DNA of 64,000 nt from contig JAQUQR010000002.1 in the NCBI GenBank assembly GCA_028715985.1, positions 207,121-271,120 on the forward strand, read 5' to 3'. Both the position numbers and the translations under genes were made by a program. The DNA is from Methanocellales archaeon. Its GTDB lineage: Archaea; Halobacteriota; UBA148. Position 1 is the stretch's first letter. Every line of letters starts with the position of its first letter. Below the pieces are notes generated by a model. It had not been told where the DNA came from and made no database searches. It was given only the letters and a program-made list of their open reading frames with translations. Positions 1 through 8,853 of the stretch are shown here, one piece after another.

Positions 1-104
1 TCATTCAGGCTCTGAAAGATGAAAATTGGTATGCTCGAGAGGAAGCAGCAAAGGCTCTTGGAGAAATAAGAGATGAAAGAGCAGTAGAACCTCTTATTCA
101 GGCT
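1..104 (+). repeat. Exact 104-nt internal repeat of the HEAT gene (partner 589-692)
   Basis: Bases 1-104 are identical to bases 589-692 by eye; the match stops at base 105 (t versus c). The two copies sit 588 bases apart, in the same frame of the same gene, so the identity also holds at protein level. Such identity at silent positions points to recent duplication or gene conversion among repeat units. Confidence 0.85.
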
Positions 105-770
105 TTGCAGGATGAAAAGTGGGATGTTCGAAAGGAAGCAGCAAAGGCTCTTGGAGAAATAGGATGGAAGCCTAGAGATGATGCAGAGAAAGTTCGTTAC
201 TTAATGGCAAAGAGTGATTGGGGTGGTTGGAATGAATTAGTGAAAGTTGGAAAGCCAGCAGTAGAACCTCTTATTCAGGCTTTGAAGGATGGTGATCGGC
301 TTGTTCGAGAGGAAGCAGCAAAGGCTCTTGGAAAGATAGGAGATGAAAGAGCGGTAGAACCACTAATTCAGGCTTTGAAGGATGAATACCATTATTACCC
401 GGAGAGTGTTGGAATGGTAGTCTTGGAAAAGTACCCTGTCCGAGTAAAGGCAGCAGAAGCTCTTGGAAAGATAGGAGATGAAAGAGCAGTAGAACCACTA
501 ATTCAGGCTTTGAAGGATGAAGATTGGGATGTTCGAGAGGGAGCTGCAGAGGCTCTTGGAAAGATTGGAGAACCGGCGGTAGAACCTCTCATTCAGGCTC
601 TGAAAGATGAAAATTGGTATGCTCGAGAGGAAGCAGCAAAGGCTCTTGGAGAAATAAGAGATGAAAGAGCAGTAGAACCTCTTATTCAGGCTCTGAAGGA
701 TAAATATAGCAATGTTCGGAAAGTTGCAGAAGAGGCGTTAGAGAAGATTCAAAAAGGCAAGGGAAAATAA
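1..770 (+). CDS. HEAT-repeat (PBS-lyase-like) protein, 5' partial
   Basis: The reading frame is open from base 3 of the window, so the N-terminus lies outside. The protein is a string of about seven HEAT/PBS-lyase repeats of roughly 31 residues, each with a core like '[28 protein letters not shown]'. One longer irregular insert (about bases 165-250) separates the first repeats from the rest. Such alpha-solenoids bind proteins; no catalytic residue is visible and the partner cannot be told from sequence. It ends with a basic tail (IQKGKGK). Repeat units are nearly identical at DNA level, which indicates recent repeat exchange. The next gene lies 260 bases downstream and is not obviously related. 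Confidence 0.9.
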   Translation, partial: IQALKDENWYAREEAAKALGEIRDERAVEPLIQALQDEKWDVRKEAAKALGEIGWKPRDDAEKVRYLMAKSDWGGWNELVKVGKPAVEPLIQALKDGDRLVREEAAKALGKIGDERAVEPLIQALKDEYHYYPESVGMVVLEKYPVRVKAAEALGKIGDERAVEPLIQALKDEDWDVREGAAEALGKIGEPAVEPLIQALKDENWYAREEAAKALGEIRDERAVEPLIQALKDKYSNVRKVAEEALEKIQKGKGK

Positions 771-799
771 TCCGTAGAGAAGCGACCAACAGCGTAACA

Positions 800-860
800 C
801 GGTGTAAAAGACTGCGCTTCGCTCATTCAAATTTGCCTTCGGCAAACTTCTTTTACACCG
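800..860. repeat. 61-nt nested palindrome (three-way-junction fold)
   Basis: The outer arms CGGTGTAAAAG (800-810) and CTTTTACACCG (850-860) are perfect 11-bp inverted repeats. Inside are two smaller hairpins: GCG-CTT-CGC (814-822) and TTTGCC-TTC-GGCAAA (832-846). The result is a cloverleaf-like element in the intergenic region 771-1032, which otherwise shows no gene. It resembles a small REP- or MITE-type palindromic repeat; no second copy was noticed in this window. Confidence 0.6.
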
Positions 861-1032
861 ATACCATTAGTCGAAATTTGAACTATCAATTTTCCGTGTT
901 TTCCAATACCTTCCAGTGAAGTTTAATACTAAGGTATTTTAAACCGCTATCAAACACTCTGCAAAACAGGTGAAAAAAGATGTCTTTGAATACTATGAAT
1001 AAATATATTTTATTTACAATGGAGTATTAACC

Positions 1033-1545
1033 ATGGACCCAATTTTTTTTATCTGGTTTGGGATATGCTTCATATGCTACATACTCCGTACTTCATTTCA
1101 CGTATTAGACAATAAAAAAAGTAATTTAGTGAAAAGCAAAAAACTACCTGCCATAATGTCAGTTACAATGTTTTTCCTATGGTTTTCATGGTTTCCCATG
1201 TCTTTTTTTGATCCAATCAAAATGAATATTTCTTTGGCAAAATACTTCGGATTTATACTGTTCTTAGCGGGATTTGCCCTTGTTATACTATCGCACCTAA
1301 AAATAGCGGGATTTGTTAGTGATGAACTAATCACAACTGGCATATACTCGAAGATAAGGCATCCGATGTATTTAGGGTTTATACTCTGGATTGTTGGTTT
1401 TCCCATGTTCATGCAGAGCCTTATCACTCTTGCATCATCGATTATATGGATGCCACAGATTATGTACTGGAAAACATCAGAAGAAAGAAAGTTGGAGAAG
1501 AAATACAAGGGTTATAAAGAATACAAAAAGAGGACGTGGTTTTAG
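1033..1545 (+). CDS. Membrane methyltransferase, isoprenylcysteine carboxyl methyltransferase (ICMT)/PEMT-like family
   Basis: This 170-residue protein has about four or five hydrophobic segments (residues 2-20, 38-56, 65-85 and 115-140). It carries the family signature near residue 110: 'GIYSKIRHPMYLGFILW', followed by a second hydrophobic stretch and a charged end (EERKLEKKYKGYKEYKKR). This RHPxYxG...E-R pattern is the SAM-binding hallmark of small integral-membrane methyltransferases of the ICMT/phospholipid methyltransferase type. The substrate cannot be told; lipids or prenylated compounds are usual. The gene stands alone and converges on thrC. The start ATG at 1033 follows a weak 'ggag' seven bases upstream. 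Confidence 0.75.
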   Translation: MDPIFFIWFGICFICYILRTSFHVLDNKKSNLVKSKKLPAIMSVTMFFLWFSWFPMSFFDPIKMNISLAKYFGFILFLAGFALVILSHLKIAGFVSDELITTGIYSKIRHPMYLGFILWIVGFPMFMQSLITLASSIIWMPQIMYWKTSEERKLEKKYKGYKEYKKRTWF

Positions 1546-1566
1546 AGGGTAAGCATACAAATAAAT

Positions 1567-1606
1567 CATTTATTAGAAAACGTGAACATTTATTAGAAAA
1601 CGTGAA
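1567..1606. repeat. 20-nt tandem duplication between convergent genes
   Basis: The unit CATTTATTAGAAAACGTGAA occurs twice with no spacer (1567-1586 and 1587-1606). It lies 21 bases after the stop of the upstream gene and before the 3' end of the convergent thrC. Similar duplications occur at two other convergent junctions in this window (7020-7067 and 33075-33110). Confidence 0.85.
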
Positions 1607-1654
1607 CTCAAAATGTCTTTACAATTTTGATACTCTTTTGTAGTCTAACACGGT

Positions 1655-2902
1655 TTATGCTGTTCTCAGCATCGGTGCAACATCCAAAGATTTAGAACCT
1701 TCAACAGCAAGCAAGCCACGTATCGCTTCTATATCTGCCTCGACCACCATTGGCTTGCCACAAACGCCTATCACCTCTTCGGGATCCTTCAATAGATGCC
1801 CCGTGGTGACGCAAACAACGCGCTCGTCCGGCTGGATCACACCTTCCCCCCTCAATTTTTTGAGACCTGCGATGGATGCTGCGCTGGCAGGCTCCACACC
1901 GATGCCCTCAAGGCGGGCGAGACTTTTTTGCGCCTCGATGATTTCGTCGTCTGATACCTTTTCGGCTATACCACCCGAATTGTATATCGCACGAAGCGCT
2001 TTCGGCGCGTTCACCGGATCGCCGATTCTTATGGCAGAGGCAATGGTCTCCGGATGTTTCTCAGGTACGATTTTCCTGGCGCCTTTACTAAAAGCATCAA
2101 CGATGGGACGCGCTCCCTCCGCTTGAATGCCCGTCATCCTGGGAATTTCCTCGATGATGTCGAATCGCTTGAACTCTGAGAAGCCCTTGTAGATGGCGGA
2201 AATGTTGCCAGCATTGCCAACCGGAAGGACGACCCTATCCGGCGATTTCCAGCCCAGTTGATCTATGATTTCAAAGCCGATGGTCTTCTGTCCCTCCAGT
2301 CGGAAAGGATTGATTGAGTTAAGCAGATAAAATTCCCTTTGCTCGCATAATTCGCGCACCAGCCTAAACGCATCGTCGAAGTTGCCCCTGATGGTGATCA
2401 CCTTAGCTCCATGCATCAGTGCCTGGGCTACCTTGCCCATGGCGACCTTGCCCTCCGGCAGCAGCACAACGGCAGAAATGCCTGCTTTTGCGGCATAGAT
2501 TGCCAGGGATGCAGAAGTATTGCCGGTGGATGCACATGCGACCGTCTTCATGCCCAGTTCGATTGCCTTCGACACGCCGACGGTCATCCCCCTGTCCTTG
2601 AACGAGCCCGTTGGATTCAGCCCCTCATTTTTGACGTATAATTCACGAATGCCGATTTTTTTCGCAAGCCTGTCGCATTTGTAAAGCGGAGTTCCCCCCT
2701 CTTTTATGGTTACGGGCTCCATCTTGATAGGCAGAAGCGAGGCATATTTCCATACGGATGGTGGTTGCTTTAGCTTTTGAACCCTGAGGTCGATCTTTGA
2801 ATAATCGTATATGACGTCCAGGAGTCCACCACATCTCTGGCATGTATATATGACTTCTGTATCAGAGTATTGGGCTTTACATTCGATGCATTCTAGTAAC
2901 AT
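1655..2902 (-). CDS. thrC: Threonine synthase
   Basis: PLP enzyme converting O-phosphohomoserine to threonine, the last step of threonine synthesis. With the start chosen here (ATG at 2902, 415 residues) there is an N-terminal zinc ribbon (C5, C8, C21, C24), then the fold-II PLP domain with the Schiff-base lysine K102 in 'NPTGSFKDRG'. The phosphate-binding loop looks like 'STGNTSAS' and the C-terminal region contains 'TTGHLLKDP'. A GTG at 2914 overlaps the alaS stop and would add four residues. I prefer ATG 2902 because an archaeal Shine-Dalgarno GGTGA lies eight bases upstream of it. It forms an operon with alaS, and the SD overlaps the alaS stop codon. Confidence 0.95.
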   Translation of the reverse strand: MLLECIECKAQYSDTEVIYTCQRCGGLLDVIYDYSKIDLRVQKLKQPPSVWKYASLLPIKMEPVTIKEGGTPLYKCDRLAKKIGIRELYVKNEGLNPTGSFKDRGMTVGVSKAIELGMKTVACASTGNTSASLAIYAAKAGISAVVLLPEGKVAMGKVAQALMHGAKVITIRGNFDDAFRLVRELCEQREFYLLNSINPFRLEGQKTIGFEIIDQLGWKSPDRVVLPVGNAGNISAIYKGFSEFKRFDIIEEIPRMTGIQAEGARPIVDAFSKGARKIVPEKHPETIASAIRIGDPVNAPKALRAIYNSGGIAEKVSDDEIIEAQKSLARLEGIGVEPASAASIAGLKKLRGEGVIQPDERVVCVTTGHLLKDPEEVIGVCGKPMVVEADIEAIRGLLAVEGSKSLDVAPMLRTA

Positions 2903-2910
2903 CTTAAATT

Positions 2911-5649
2911 TCACCTGAGTTGTTTTTTAACCAATTCTATACCTTGCTTCATGGCCTGATCCAGCTTTGCTACATCTGGACCGCCGCCCTGTGCAAGTTG
3001 CGACGTCCCTCCTCCGCTACCGCCTATCTCTTTACACACCTCTCTTACGATAGAGTCAGCATGGATGCCTCGTTCTATTGCATGATTACCTGAAGCATCA
3101 CATATATATGCCCTGTTCGAATCAGCAGTCCCAAGAATAACAACGATGTCTGGATGTTTCTCTGTCAAATGCGATGCAACTTCCCTCAGTTCCTCGGCAT
3201 CAGCACCCGGCAGAGTTTTCGAAATTATGCTGATATCACCACCGATCAACTTTAGATCCTTGATTAAATCTGACTCTCTGGACTTTGCCAACTCCTCTTT
3301 CAATCTGGCCTTCTCCTTTTGGAGTTCTTTCCACTCCCTGAAAAACTTATTGGCAGTCTTTGGAATGTCATCTGGGGAGACTCCCCAAAGATCGGACAGC
3401 TCTCTTAAAATTGATGCCTGACGCTGTATTTCCTTAATCGCACGCTCTCCGGAAACGTATTCCAATCGAACCACGCCATCCTGTATTCTTTCTGAGTTTA
3501 TGATCTTGATGAGTCCCACCTGCGAGGTACTCTTCACATAGGTCCCCCCGCAGGCTTCGACATCATATTTGCCGATGGCGACGATTCTCAACCTCTTTCC
3601 GGGAACTGCGCCGCCCTGATAGATCCTCATGCCATGCTTGCTTTCGGCTTCGTTCCTCGGCATTTCCTTGATCAGAATTGGGACGTCTTCCATCACGACA
3701 TCATTGGCTACTTTCTCTATTTCCTGGATTTGTTCAAAGCTCAATGATTTGTAGTGGGTGATATCCAATCTGGCTTTTTCCAACGTTTTTTCCGCGCCTG
3801 CCTGCCATATGTGATCTCCCAGAACCTTCCGAGCAGCGTAATTAACGATGTGCGTGGCAGTATGATGCTCTGATAAGATTTTTCGCACCTCCCAATCTAT
3901 TATGCCACGAACCTGATCCCCTTGAATGGGCTTCTCTAAAACATGGATGACGACTCCATTATCCTTGATTACATCAAAAACCTTTACGCCGTTGATCGTT
4001 CCGGTGTCATGTGCCTGTCCGCCACTCGTCGGGTAGAAAAGCGTTTGATCAAGCACTATCTTGGTCGGGGTAATTCTCTGCAGGACCTTTGCCTCAAACT
4101 CTCTCGAATCAGGCTCTTCCCAGAAAAGCAACTTTGTCTGGGGTATTCTTTCGAGGTCGTGACCGGATATTTCCCTTTTTTGCTCGGACTTTTCATGCAA
4201 CATCTGCACCCTCAAATAAAAATCATCTGGTATTACGATAGAGGAGTCAAACTCTTTCAGGGTATTGGGGGTTATACCCTGGGAATCGTATAATTTGACC
4301 AATTTTTCTATATCGAACTTCTCCTTTCGTCCGATCATTCTTTTTACCAGTTCCCTGTTTTTCTTGAGGGTCTCCTCATATCGCTTTTTCTCGACTTCCA
4401 ATATATCAAATAGGCTTCCATAGTCTTTGAGTTCCGTAAACCATGCCCCAAACTCCGTGATATGGAGTTTGAATAACTGCTCCAGATCCACATCGAGACC
4501 GTATTCATCGATTAGAGACCAACACCGCCTTAAGAGGTTTCTGAGGTTATACCCCCCACCCACGTTGCTTGGCAGTGCGCCGTCATGTATTGCAACCAAA
4601 AGCGTTCTCGTATGATCTGCCAAAGCGTATAATGCCCTTACTTTGTATACCTCTCCTTTTAGCGTGGAAGGCTCAACGCCCACCTGTTTAGCTACAGCAT
4701 TCCACGTAGAGCTTACATCGTCGATTTCCTCCACGTTCAGCAAACCCGCATATCTGGCGAATTTATTCCACAGCACCTTATCGGGAACGATGTCTGTCTT
4801 TTCATACAGGTAGCGCATAACCTTGGGGAATACCGTATCATAGGACATTGGCGTTCCCTGGGTAAACCAGGACCACCTCTCCAGTCCTGCCCCCATATCG
4901 ATAACTTTTGTGGAGAGCTCCCTGTAATCGCCGTCTGGCAGCAATTGATATTGAATATAAACTTGATTGCCCAGCTCAAGACCCCTTGAGAAGAACTCTA
5001 TGCATGGACCAAAATTCCCTCCGCCTGCCCAGACCTCTTCTTGGAAAAACAGTTCTTCGGAGGGGATTCCAAGTCCCCTTGTTAAAAACTCATGTATCTG
5101 GGTTATGCCCTCCTCTTTAAAATAGATGAATTTCTTCGGAGTGTTAAACACGTGTTGTCCGACCATTATAAAACCGGTGTAATGCCTGCCTGTGATTCCG
5201 ACGCTGTCGATGTCCGGAAACCTGAGGCAAAACTGCGGCTCAAGAACTGCATCAGCTGGTGGAGCCACTTCCCCGGAGACCACGTAGGGCTGGAAGTCGT
5301 TGATACCGGCGGTCACGAAATAGAGCTGATCATACCATCTGCATACGACCGGATACCTGTCCAAAGGAACATAGCCCCATTTCTCAAAAGTATCCACGTA
5401 TACATCCCAAGCTTCTTTATAGTCGAGCTTTTTGGTGATGCTCTGATCGATGAATCGGTAACCCCCGCTACATGCGGGTTCATCGCAGAAGTCTCTCGGA
5501 TTCATGCTCCAGAAACCGCTGCCACACCTCTTGCACACGCTCCTGGAAAAACCCAATGAGCCTAAAGCTTCCACCGGGTAAAACTTCCCATAATTATTAA
5601 AGAATCGGGACTTCATTTCCTTTTTTAGCTCTTTATCGTTCATACCCAT
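2911..5649 (-). CDS. alaS: Alanyl-tRNA synthetase, archaeal type
   Basis: Charges tRNA-Ala in the cytoplasm. The length of 912 residues fits the archaeal form. The N-terminus has the archaeal cysteine motif (CKRCGSGFWSMNP...CDEPAC). Then come the class II catalytic core, the editing domain with the zinc motif HHTATH and a later CGGTYV, and a coiled-coil linker (about residues 760-800, rich in K/E). A DHHA1-like C-terminus carries the glycine-rich stretch GGSGGGTSQLAQGGG. The start ATG at 5649 is followed two codons later by another ATG (5643); either is possible. It is divergent from the FAD-dependent dehydrogenase gene and is followed directly by thrC. Confidence 0.97.
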   Translation of the reverse strand: MGMNDKELKKEMKSRFFNNYGKFYPVEALGSLGFSRSVCKRCGSGFWSMNPRDFCDEPACSGGYRFIDQSITKKLDYKEAWDVYVDTFEKWGYVPLDRYPVVCRWYDQLYFVTAGINDFQPYVVSGEVAPPADAVLEPQFCLRFPDIDSVGITGRHYTGFIMVGQHVFNTPKKFIYFKEEGITQIHEFLTRGLGIPSEELFFQEEVWAGGGNFGPCIEFFSRGLELGNQVYIQYQLLPDGDYRELSTKVIDMGAGLERWSWFTQGTPMSYDTVFPKVMRYLYEKTDIVPDKVLWNKFARYAGLLNVEEIDDVSSTWNAVAKQVGVEPSTLKGEVYKVRALYALADHTRTLLVAIHDGALPSNVGGGYNLRNLLRRCWSLIDEYGLDVDLEQLFKLHITEFGAWFTELKDYGSLFDILEVEKKRYEETLKKNRELVKRMIGRKEKFDIEKLVKLYDSQGITPNTLKEFDSSIVIPDDFYLRVQMLHEKSEQKREISGHDLERIPQTKLLFWEEPDSREFEAKVLQRITPTKIVLDQTLFYPTSGGQAHDTGTINGVKVFDVIKDNGVVIHVLEKPIQGDQVRGIIDWEVRKILSEHHTATHIVNYAARKVLGDHIWQAGAEKTLEKARLDITHYKSLSFEQIQEIEKVANDVVMEDVPILIKEMPRNEAESKHGMRIYQGGAVPGKRLRIVAIGKYDVEACGGTYVKSTSQVGLIKIINSERIQDGVVRLEYVSGERAIKEIQRQASILRELSDLWGVSPDDIPKTANKFFREWKELQKEKARLKEELAKSRESDLIKDLKLIGGDISIISKTLPGADAEELREVASHLTEKHPDIVVILGTADSNRAYICDASGNHAIERGIHADSIVREVCKEIGGSGGGTSQLAQGGGPDVAKLDQAMKQGIELVKKQLR

Positions 5650-5722
5650 CTATCGCTCACATCAGAGGACAATATGCATTCATGTTCAAAAAAGTATTTG
5701 TCCTAAGATGTGATACCAGTGG

Positions 5723-7033
5723 ATGATGAAAAAGGTGATCATTGTCGGCGCAGGTCCTGCCGGATTGTTCGCAGCCCTGGAGCTAATGGATAAAGCAGAA
5801 GTTCTTGTCATAGATAAGGGGAAAAACATAGAGGAGCGTTCTAATGGCGTCCAGGGGGTCGGAGGTGCCGGCGGCATATCAGACGGCAAGCTAAACCTTC
5901 ATCCAAAAATAGGGGGAGATCTGACAGAGTTTGTTAGCGAAGAAAAAGCCTATGAACTGATCGATCGCGTAGATGAGACGTTCGTAAAGCATGGCGCCCC
6001 GGAGGGTAAGAGTTCTTCAGCTGAGGAGCTACTTCGAAGGGCAGCCTCCTCTGGCATTGAATTCCTTCCCATCAAGCAAAGACACATAGGGTCGGACAAA
6101 TTACCTGCTTTGATCAACTCGATCAAAAGAGAATTGGAAAGGGGCGGAGTGAGATTTCTTTTGCAAACTAACGTCGAAGATGTCCTAATCTCAGATGACG
6201 GTGTAGAAGGCGTCTTGACTGAAAAGGAGAAGATCGAATCCAACTATGTCATCTTAGCTCCAGGCAGGGCAGGTTCACATTGGCTTGGTCATGTGATGAA
6301 AAAGCATGGGATCCCCCTCAAACATATGCCCATAGATATAGGCGTACGTGTAGAAGTGCCATCCAAGATCTATGAAGACATAACAGAGATCAACTGGGAC
6401 CCAAAATTTAGAATGAGGGTGCCGACACATGATGACCTTGTCAGGACTTTCTGCACCTCACCGTATGGTTTCGTGGTACAAGATCCCTATGGGAATGCAG
6501 TCGGCGTCAACGGACATTCGATGAGGCATAAAAGATCAAATAACACGAACTTTGCCTTTCTCGTGAGGATTGGTCTGACCGAGCCCGTGGAAGATACAAC
6601 AGCATACGGATATTCGATAGCACAGCTCGCTACGACGATAGGAGGTGGAAAACCGCTCCTACAGAGGCTGGGCGACCTAAAGAGGGGAAGAAGGTCGACA
6701 TGGGACAGGATTAAAAGAAGCTATGTTACGCCAACGCTGCAAGAGGTTACTCCAGGCGATATCTCCATGGTATTGCCTTACAGGATATTGACTGACATAC
6801 TGGAGGGCCTCAATATGCTCGATCATGTAGTGCCAGGCGTAGCATCCGATTCCACATTACTCTATGCACCAGAGATCAAATTTTCTGCCATGCGCATAAT
6901 CACAAAAGAGGGATTCAAGACGTCCATCAAGGGATTATATGCAATAGGCGATGGAGCCGGTGTTAGCAGGAGCATAGTGAGCGCAGCAGCTACTGGATTG
7001 ATAGCGGCTGAGCACTTAATTGCAAATCTTTAG
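5723..7033 (+). CDS. FAD-dependent dehydrogenase, COG2509-like
   Basis: The 436-residue protein has an N-terminal dinucleotide-binding fold (G9-A-G11-P-A-G14). This is followed by the acidic end of strand 2 (VIDKG) and the motif 'NGVQGVGGAGGISDGKLN', typical of the uncharacterised FAD-dependent dehydrogenases grouped in COG2509. A second FAD motif near the C-terminus (GLYAIGDGAGVSRS) closes the flavin site. The reaction is unknown; relatives are flavoproteins often annotated only as oxidoreductases. The start could be ATG 5723 or ATG 5726. Transcribed alone, divergent from alaS and convergent with rpl12; its stop codon lies in a 24-nt tandem duplication. Confidence 0.85.
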   Translation: MMKKVIIVGAGPAGLFAALELMDKAEVLVIDKGKNIEERSNGVQGVGGAGGISDGKLNLHPKIGGDLTEFVSEEKAYELIDRVDETFVKHGAPEGKSSSAEELLRRAASSGIEFLPIKQRHIGSDKLPALINSIKRELERGGVRFLLQTNVEDVLISDDGVEGVLTEKEKIESNYVILAPGRAGSHWLGHVMKKHGIPLKHMPIDIGVRVEVPSKIYEDITEINWDPKFRMRVPTHDDLVRTFCTSPYGFVVQDPYGNAVGVNGHSMRHKRSNNTNFAFLVRIGLTEPVEDTTAYGYSIAQLATTIGGGKPLLQRLGDLKRGRRSTWDRIKRSYVTPTLQEVTPGDISMVLPYRILTDILEGLNMLDHVVPGVASDSTLLYAPEIKFSAMRIITKEGFKTSIKGLYAIGDGAGVSRSIVSAAATGLIAAEHLIANL

Positions 7034-7067
7034 CCCTTTAGCCTTGCAAATCTTTAGCCCTTTAGCC
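7020..7067. repeat. 24-nt tandem duplication spanning two convergent stop codons
   Basis: Two perfect copies (7020-7043 and 7044-7067) begin TTGCAAATCTTTAG and end CCTTTAGCC. The first copy carries the stop of the plus-strand dehydrogenase (TAG 7031-7033). The second carries the stop of rpl12 on the minus strand (7062-7064). Each copy therefore holds a stop signal for both directions. Confidence 0.9.
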
Positions 7068-7373
7068 GAACAAGGCACTAAGACCTTCCATCCCCGTCTC
7101 TTCTGCCTCTTCCTTCTTCTTTTCCTCTTTCTTTTCCTCTGCTACTGATGCGGCGGCTTCTGCATGTGTAGTCGCTGCTGGAGCTTGCACAGGCGTGAAA
7201 GCTGCTTGGGAGATTGCCTCCTCTATATTAACTCCCTCAAGTGCAGCTATAAGAGCTTTTACCCGCGAGGGATCGGCATCGATTCCAGCTGCTTTTAGCA
7301 CTGCATTTACGTCTTTTTCTGTGATATTTTTTCCAGAATTATGCAACAATAGGGCAGCATATACGTATTCCAT
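7062..7373 (-). CDS. rpl12p: Ribosomal protein P1/L12, archaeal
   Basis: Stalk protein of the large subunit that binds P0 and recruits translation factors. From ATG 7373 it is 103 residues, starting [19 protein letters not shown]. It has a helical dimerisation and P0-binding domain, an alanine-rich hinge (about residues 60-75), a charged E/K stretch, and the archaeal/eukaryal factor-binding tail [14 protein letters not shown] at 7382 would overlap the rpl10 stop. ATG 7373 is preferred because it matches the usual archaeal N-terminus and has AGGTG upstream. Last gene of the rpl1-rpl10-rpl12 operon. Confidence 0.95.
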   Translation of the reverse strand: MEYVYAALLLHNSGKNITEKDVNAVLKAAGIDADPSRVKALIAALEGVNIEEAISQAAFTPVQAPAATTHAEAAASVAEEKKEEKKKEEAEETGMEGLSALFG

Positions 7374-7374
7374 A

Positions 7375-8208
7375 TCAAACACCTTTCTTTTCTATCAACT
7401 TAGATAATGAAGTCACTTGTGCGTACGCTTTATAGATAATACTTTCCATAACGTCTGGTTCAAAGATCGTTGCTTTTATAGCAAGATTTCTCGCACCAGT
7501 AGATGCTTTCGATAGCAACGCATGGATAGTCGCTTTGTTTGGATATCCTAGGCTGATTGCTAGATTAAAAGCATTTTGTACTGCTGACGTGAAATCTGAA
7601 AAGTATTTGAGCTCATCGATTGCAAGAACTTCATAGATAATGCCATTCTCATAGGCGGCACGTAGATCCAAACCAACTTCCATCGGATGTATCTCCAATC
7701 GTCTGAGCATTTCCGCTAGTTTGGGAGATATGGGCTCACCTTTTTTAGCTACAATTTTTGTCTCCCTAATTACCACTTTACCGCCCTCAATAGCAGCGGA
7801 TATGCCGGCGTTTTGCAGCTCACCCACGATAGGACCTGGTTTAAAGGAAGTGGGACCCTTCTCAACTAGGATGTCTTTTGGTGGGAGATCCCCGGGCTTT
7901 GCCGGCGATGGTAACTTACTCTTCTCAATCAGCCTATATAATTTGAAGGGATCTATCTCAGAGAAAATGAGTGCCGTCTGATCTTCAATGAAATTACCCA
8001 TGGGACGGATTTTTTTATCAGACTCTTCCAGCGCGCGTTTGATGAGCGTATTTCTTGACATTTTCAGGATTGCTGTTCCACGTAAATCCCTCCTCATGGA
8101 TTGCAATTGTTTGGCTGGCATGCCCCTCATGCCAACCAGTCCTACCATGGAGTGGGCCTGTATGTTTTGCTTGATGCCCTCGATTTCTTCTTTCTTCCAT
8201 TCTTTCAT
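7375..8208 (-). CDS. rpl10: Ribosomal protein P0 (L10e/uL10), short C-terminus
   Basis: Base of the ribosomal stalk; binds 23S rRNA and several L12 dimers. The N-terminal rRNA-binding domain is clear (about residues 1-105, '[22 protein letters not shown]'), followed by the inserted archaeal domain (about 110-190) and the helical spine. The protein is only 277 residues and stops at [11 protein letters not shown]. Archaeal homologues usually run to about 300-350 with an acidic tail ending like L12; that tail is absent here. No coding continuation exists because rpl12 starts at once. ATG 8208 directly follows the rpl1 stop, so the genes are coupled. Confidence 0.95.
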   Translation of the reverse strand: MKEWKKEEIEGIKQNIQAHSMVGLVGMRGMPAKQLQSMRRDLRGTAILKMSRNTLIKRALEESDKKIRPMGNFIEDQTALIFSEIDPFKLYRLIEKSKLPSPAKPGDLPPKDILVEKGPTSFKPGPIVGELQNAGISAAIEGGKVVIRETKIVAKKGEPISPKLAEMLRRLEIHPMEVGLDLRAAYENGIIYEVLAIDELKYFSDFTSAVQNAFNLAISLGYPNKATIHALLSKASTGARNLAIKATIFEPDVMESIIYKAYAQVTSLSKLIEKKGV

Positions 8209-8844
8209 TCAAAGCACCCTTACAGAAGGTCCCATCGTAGTTTTCACATATATCGAACGAATTTTTTGTTTTTCTACCTTTGCCTCAAGTCTTTTAATGA
8301 CCGTTTCGATGTTCGCTGCAATCTCCTCAGGAGCCATGCTCTCGCACCCAACGATCGTATGGAATGTCACTTTATCCTTGGACCTTATCTTGACGGTCTT
8401 TCGTAACCGTTCTATGGGTTTAGCGACATCAGACCCCGGCGGGATTGGACTTGGCATATTCCCCCTAGGGCCAAGCACCGGACCCAAGCTTTTACCAATG
8501 GAGGGCATCAAAGACGCTTCTGCAATAAAGAAGTCATGCTCATTGGCAAGGGTCTTGGCCTGCGTTTTGTTCTCTCCGAGCACAGTGATTTGTTCTGGTG
8601 AGATTATTAAATCTGCACCTGCTTTTTTTGCATTCACTGCAAGTTCACCAGATGCAAAAACCGCAATCTTCACTGGCCTGCCCAGACCATTTGGCAGAAT
8701 GATCTCCTCCTCAATCCTGTTTTGAGGCTGGCTCATATCTATGTTTCGCAAGTTAATTGCCAGATCAATGCTCTCGGTAAAATTTCTTTTTACTGGTCTC
8801 TCTAGGGCTTTTTGAACAGCCTTTAATATATCCCTCTGTGCCAT
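8209..8844 (-). CDS. rpl1: Ribosomal protein L1 (uL1)
   Basis: L1-stalk protein of the 50S subunit, 211 residues, with the two-domain L1 fold. Recognisable segments are 'LPNGLGRPVKIAVFASG' in domain I, 'GPVLGPRGNMPSPIPP' in domain II and 'TFHTIVGCESM' returning to domain I. In archaea L1 is also known to repress its own operon by binding mRNA near the start of its gene. The leader here carries two stable hairpins overlapping the ribosome binding site (GGAGGGATGA just before the ATG), which fits such control. First gene of rpl1-rpl10-rpl12. Confidence 0.97.
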   Translation of the reverse strand: MAQRDILKAVQKALERPVKRNFTESIDLAINLRNIDMSQPQNRIEEEIILPNGLGRPVKIAVFASGELAVNAKKAGADLIISPEQITVLGENKTQAKTLANEHDFFIAEASLMPSIGKSLGPVLGPRGNMPSPIPPGSDVAKPIERLRKTVKIRSKDKVTFHTIVGCESMAPEEIAANIETVIKRLEAKVEKQKIRSIYVKTTMGPSVRVL

Positions 8845-8853
8845 TTCATCCCT

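Noticed and set aside
1-770. Repeated units at the window start as a CRISPR array
   Set aside because: The repeats are in frame, coding, and lack unique spacers of constant length; they encode HEAT repeats. No CRISPR array was found elsewhere.
5092-5559. 155-residue plus-strand frame opposite alaS
   Set aside because: Antisense shadow; the alaS reading is unambiguous.
7988-8725. 245-residue plus-strand frame opposite rpl1/rpl10
   Set aside because: Antisense shadow of well-conserved ribosomal protein genes, with no family features.
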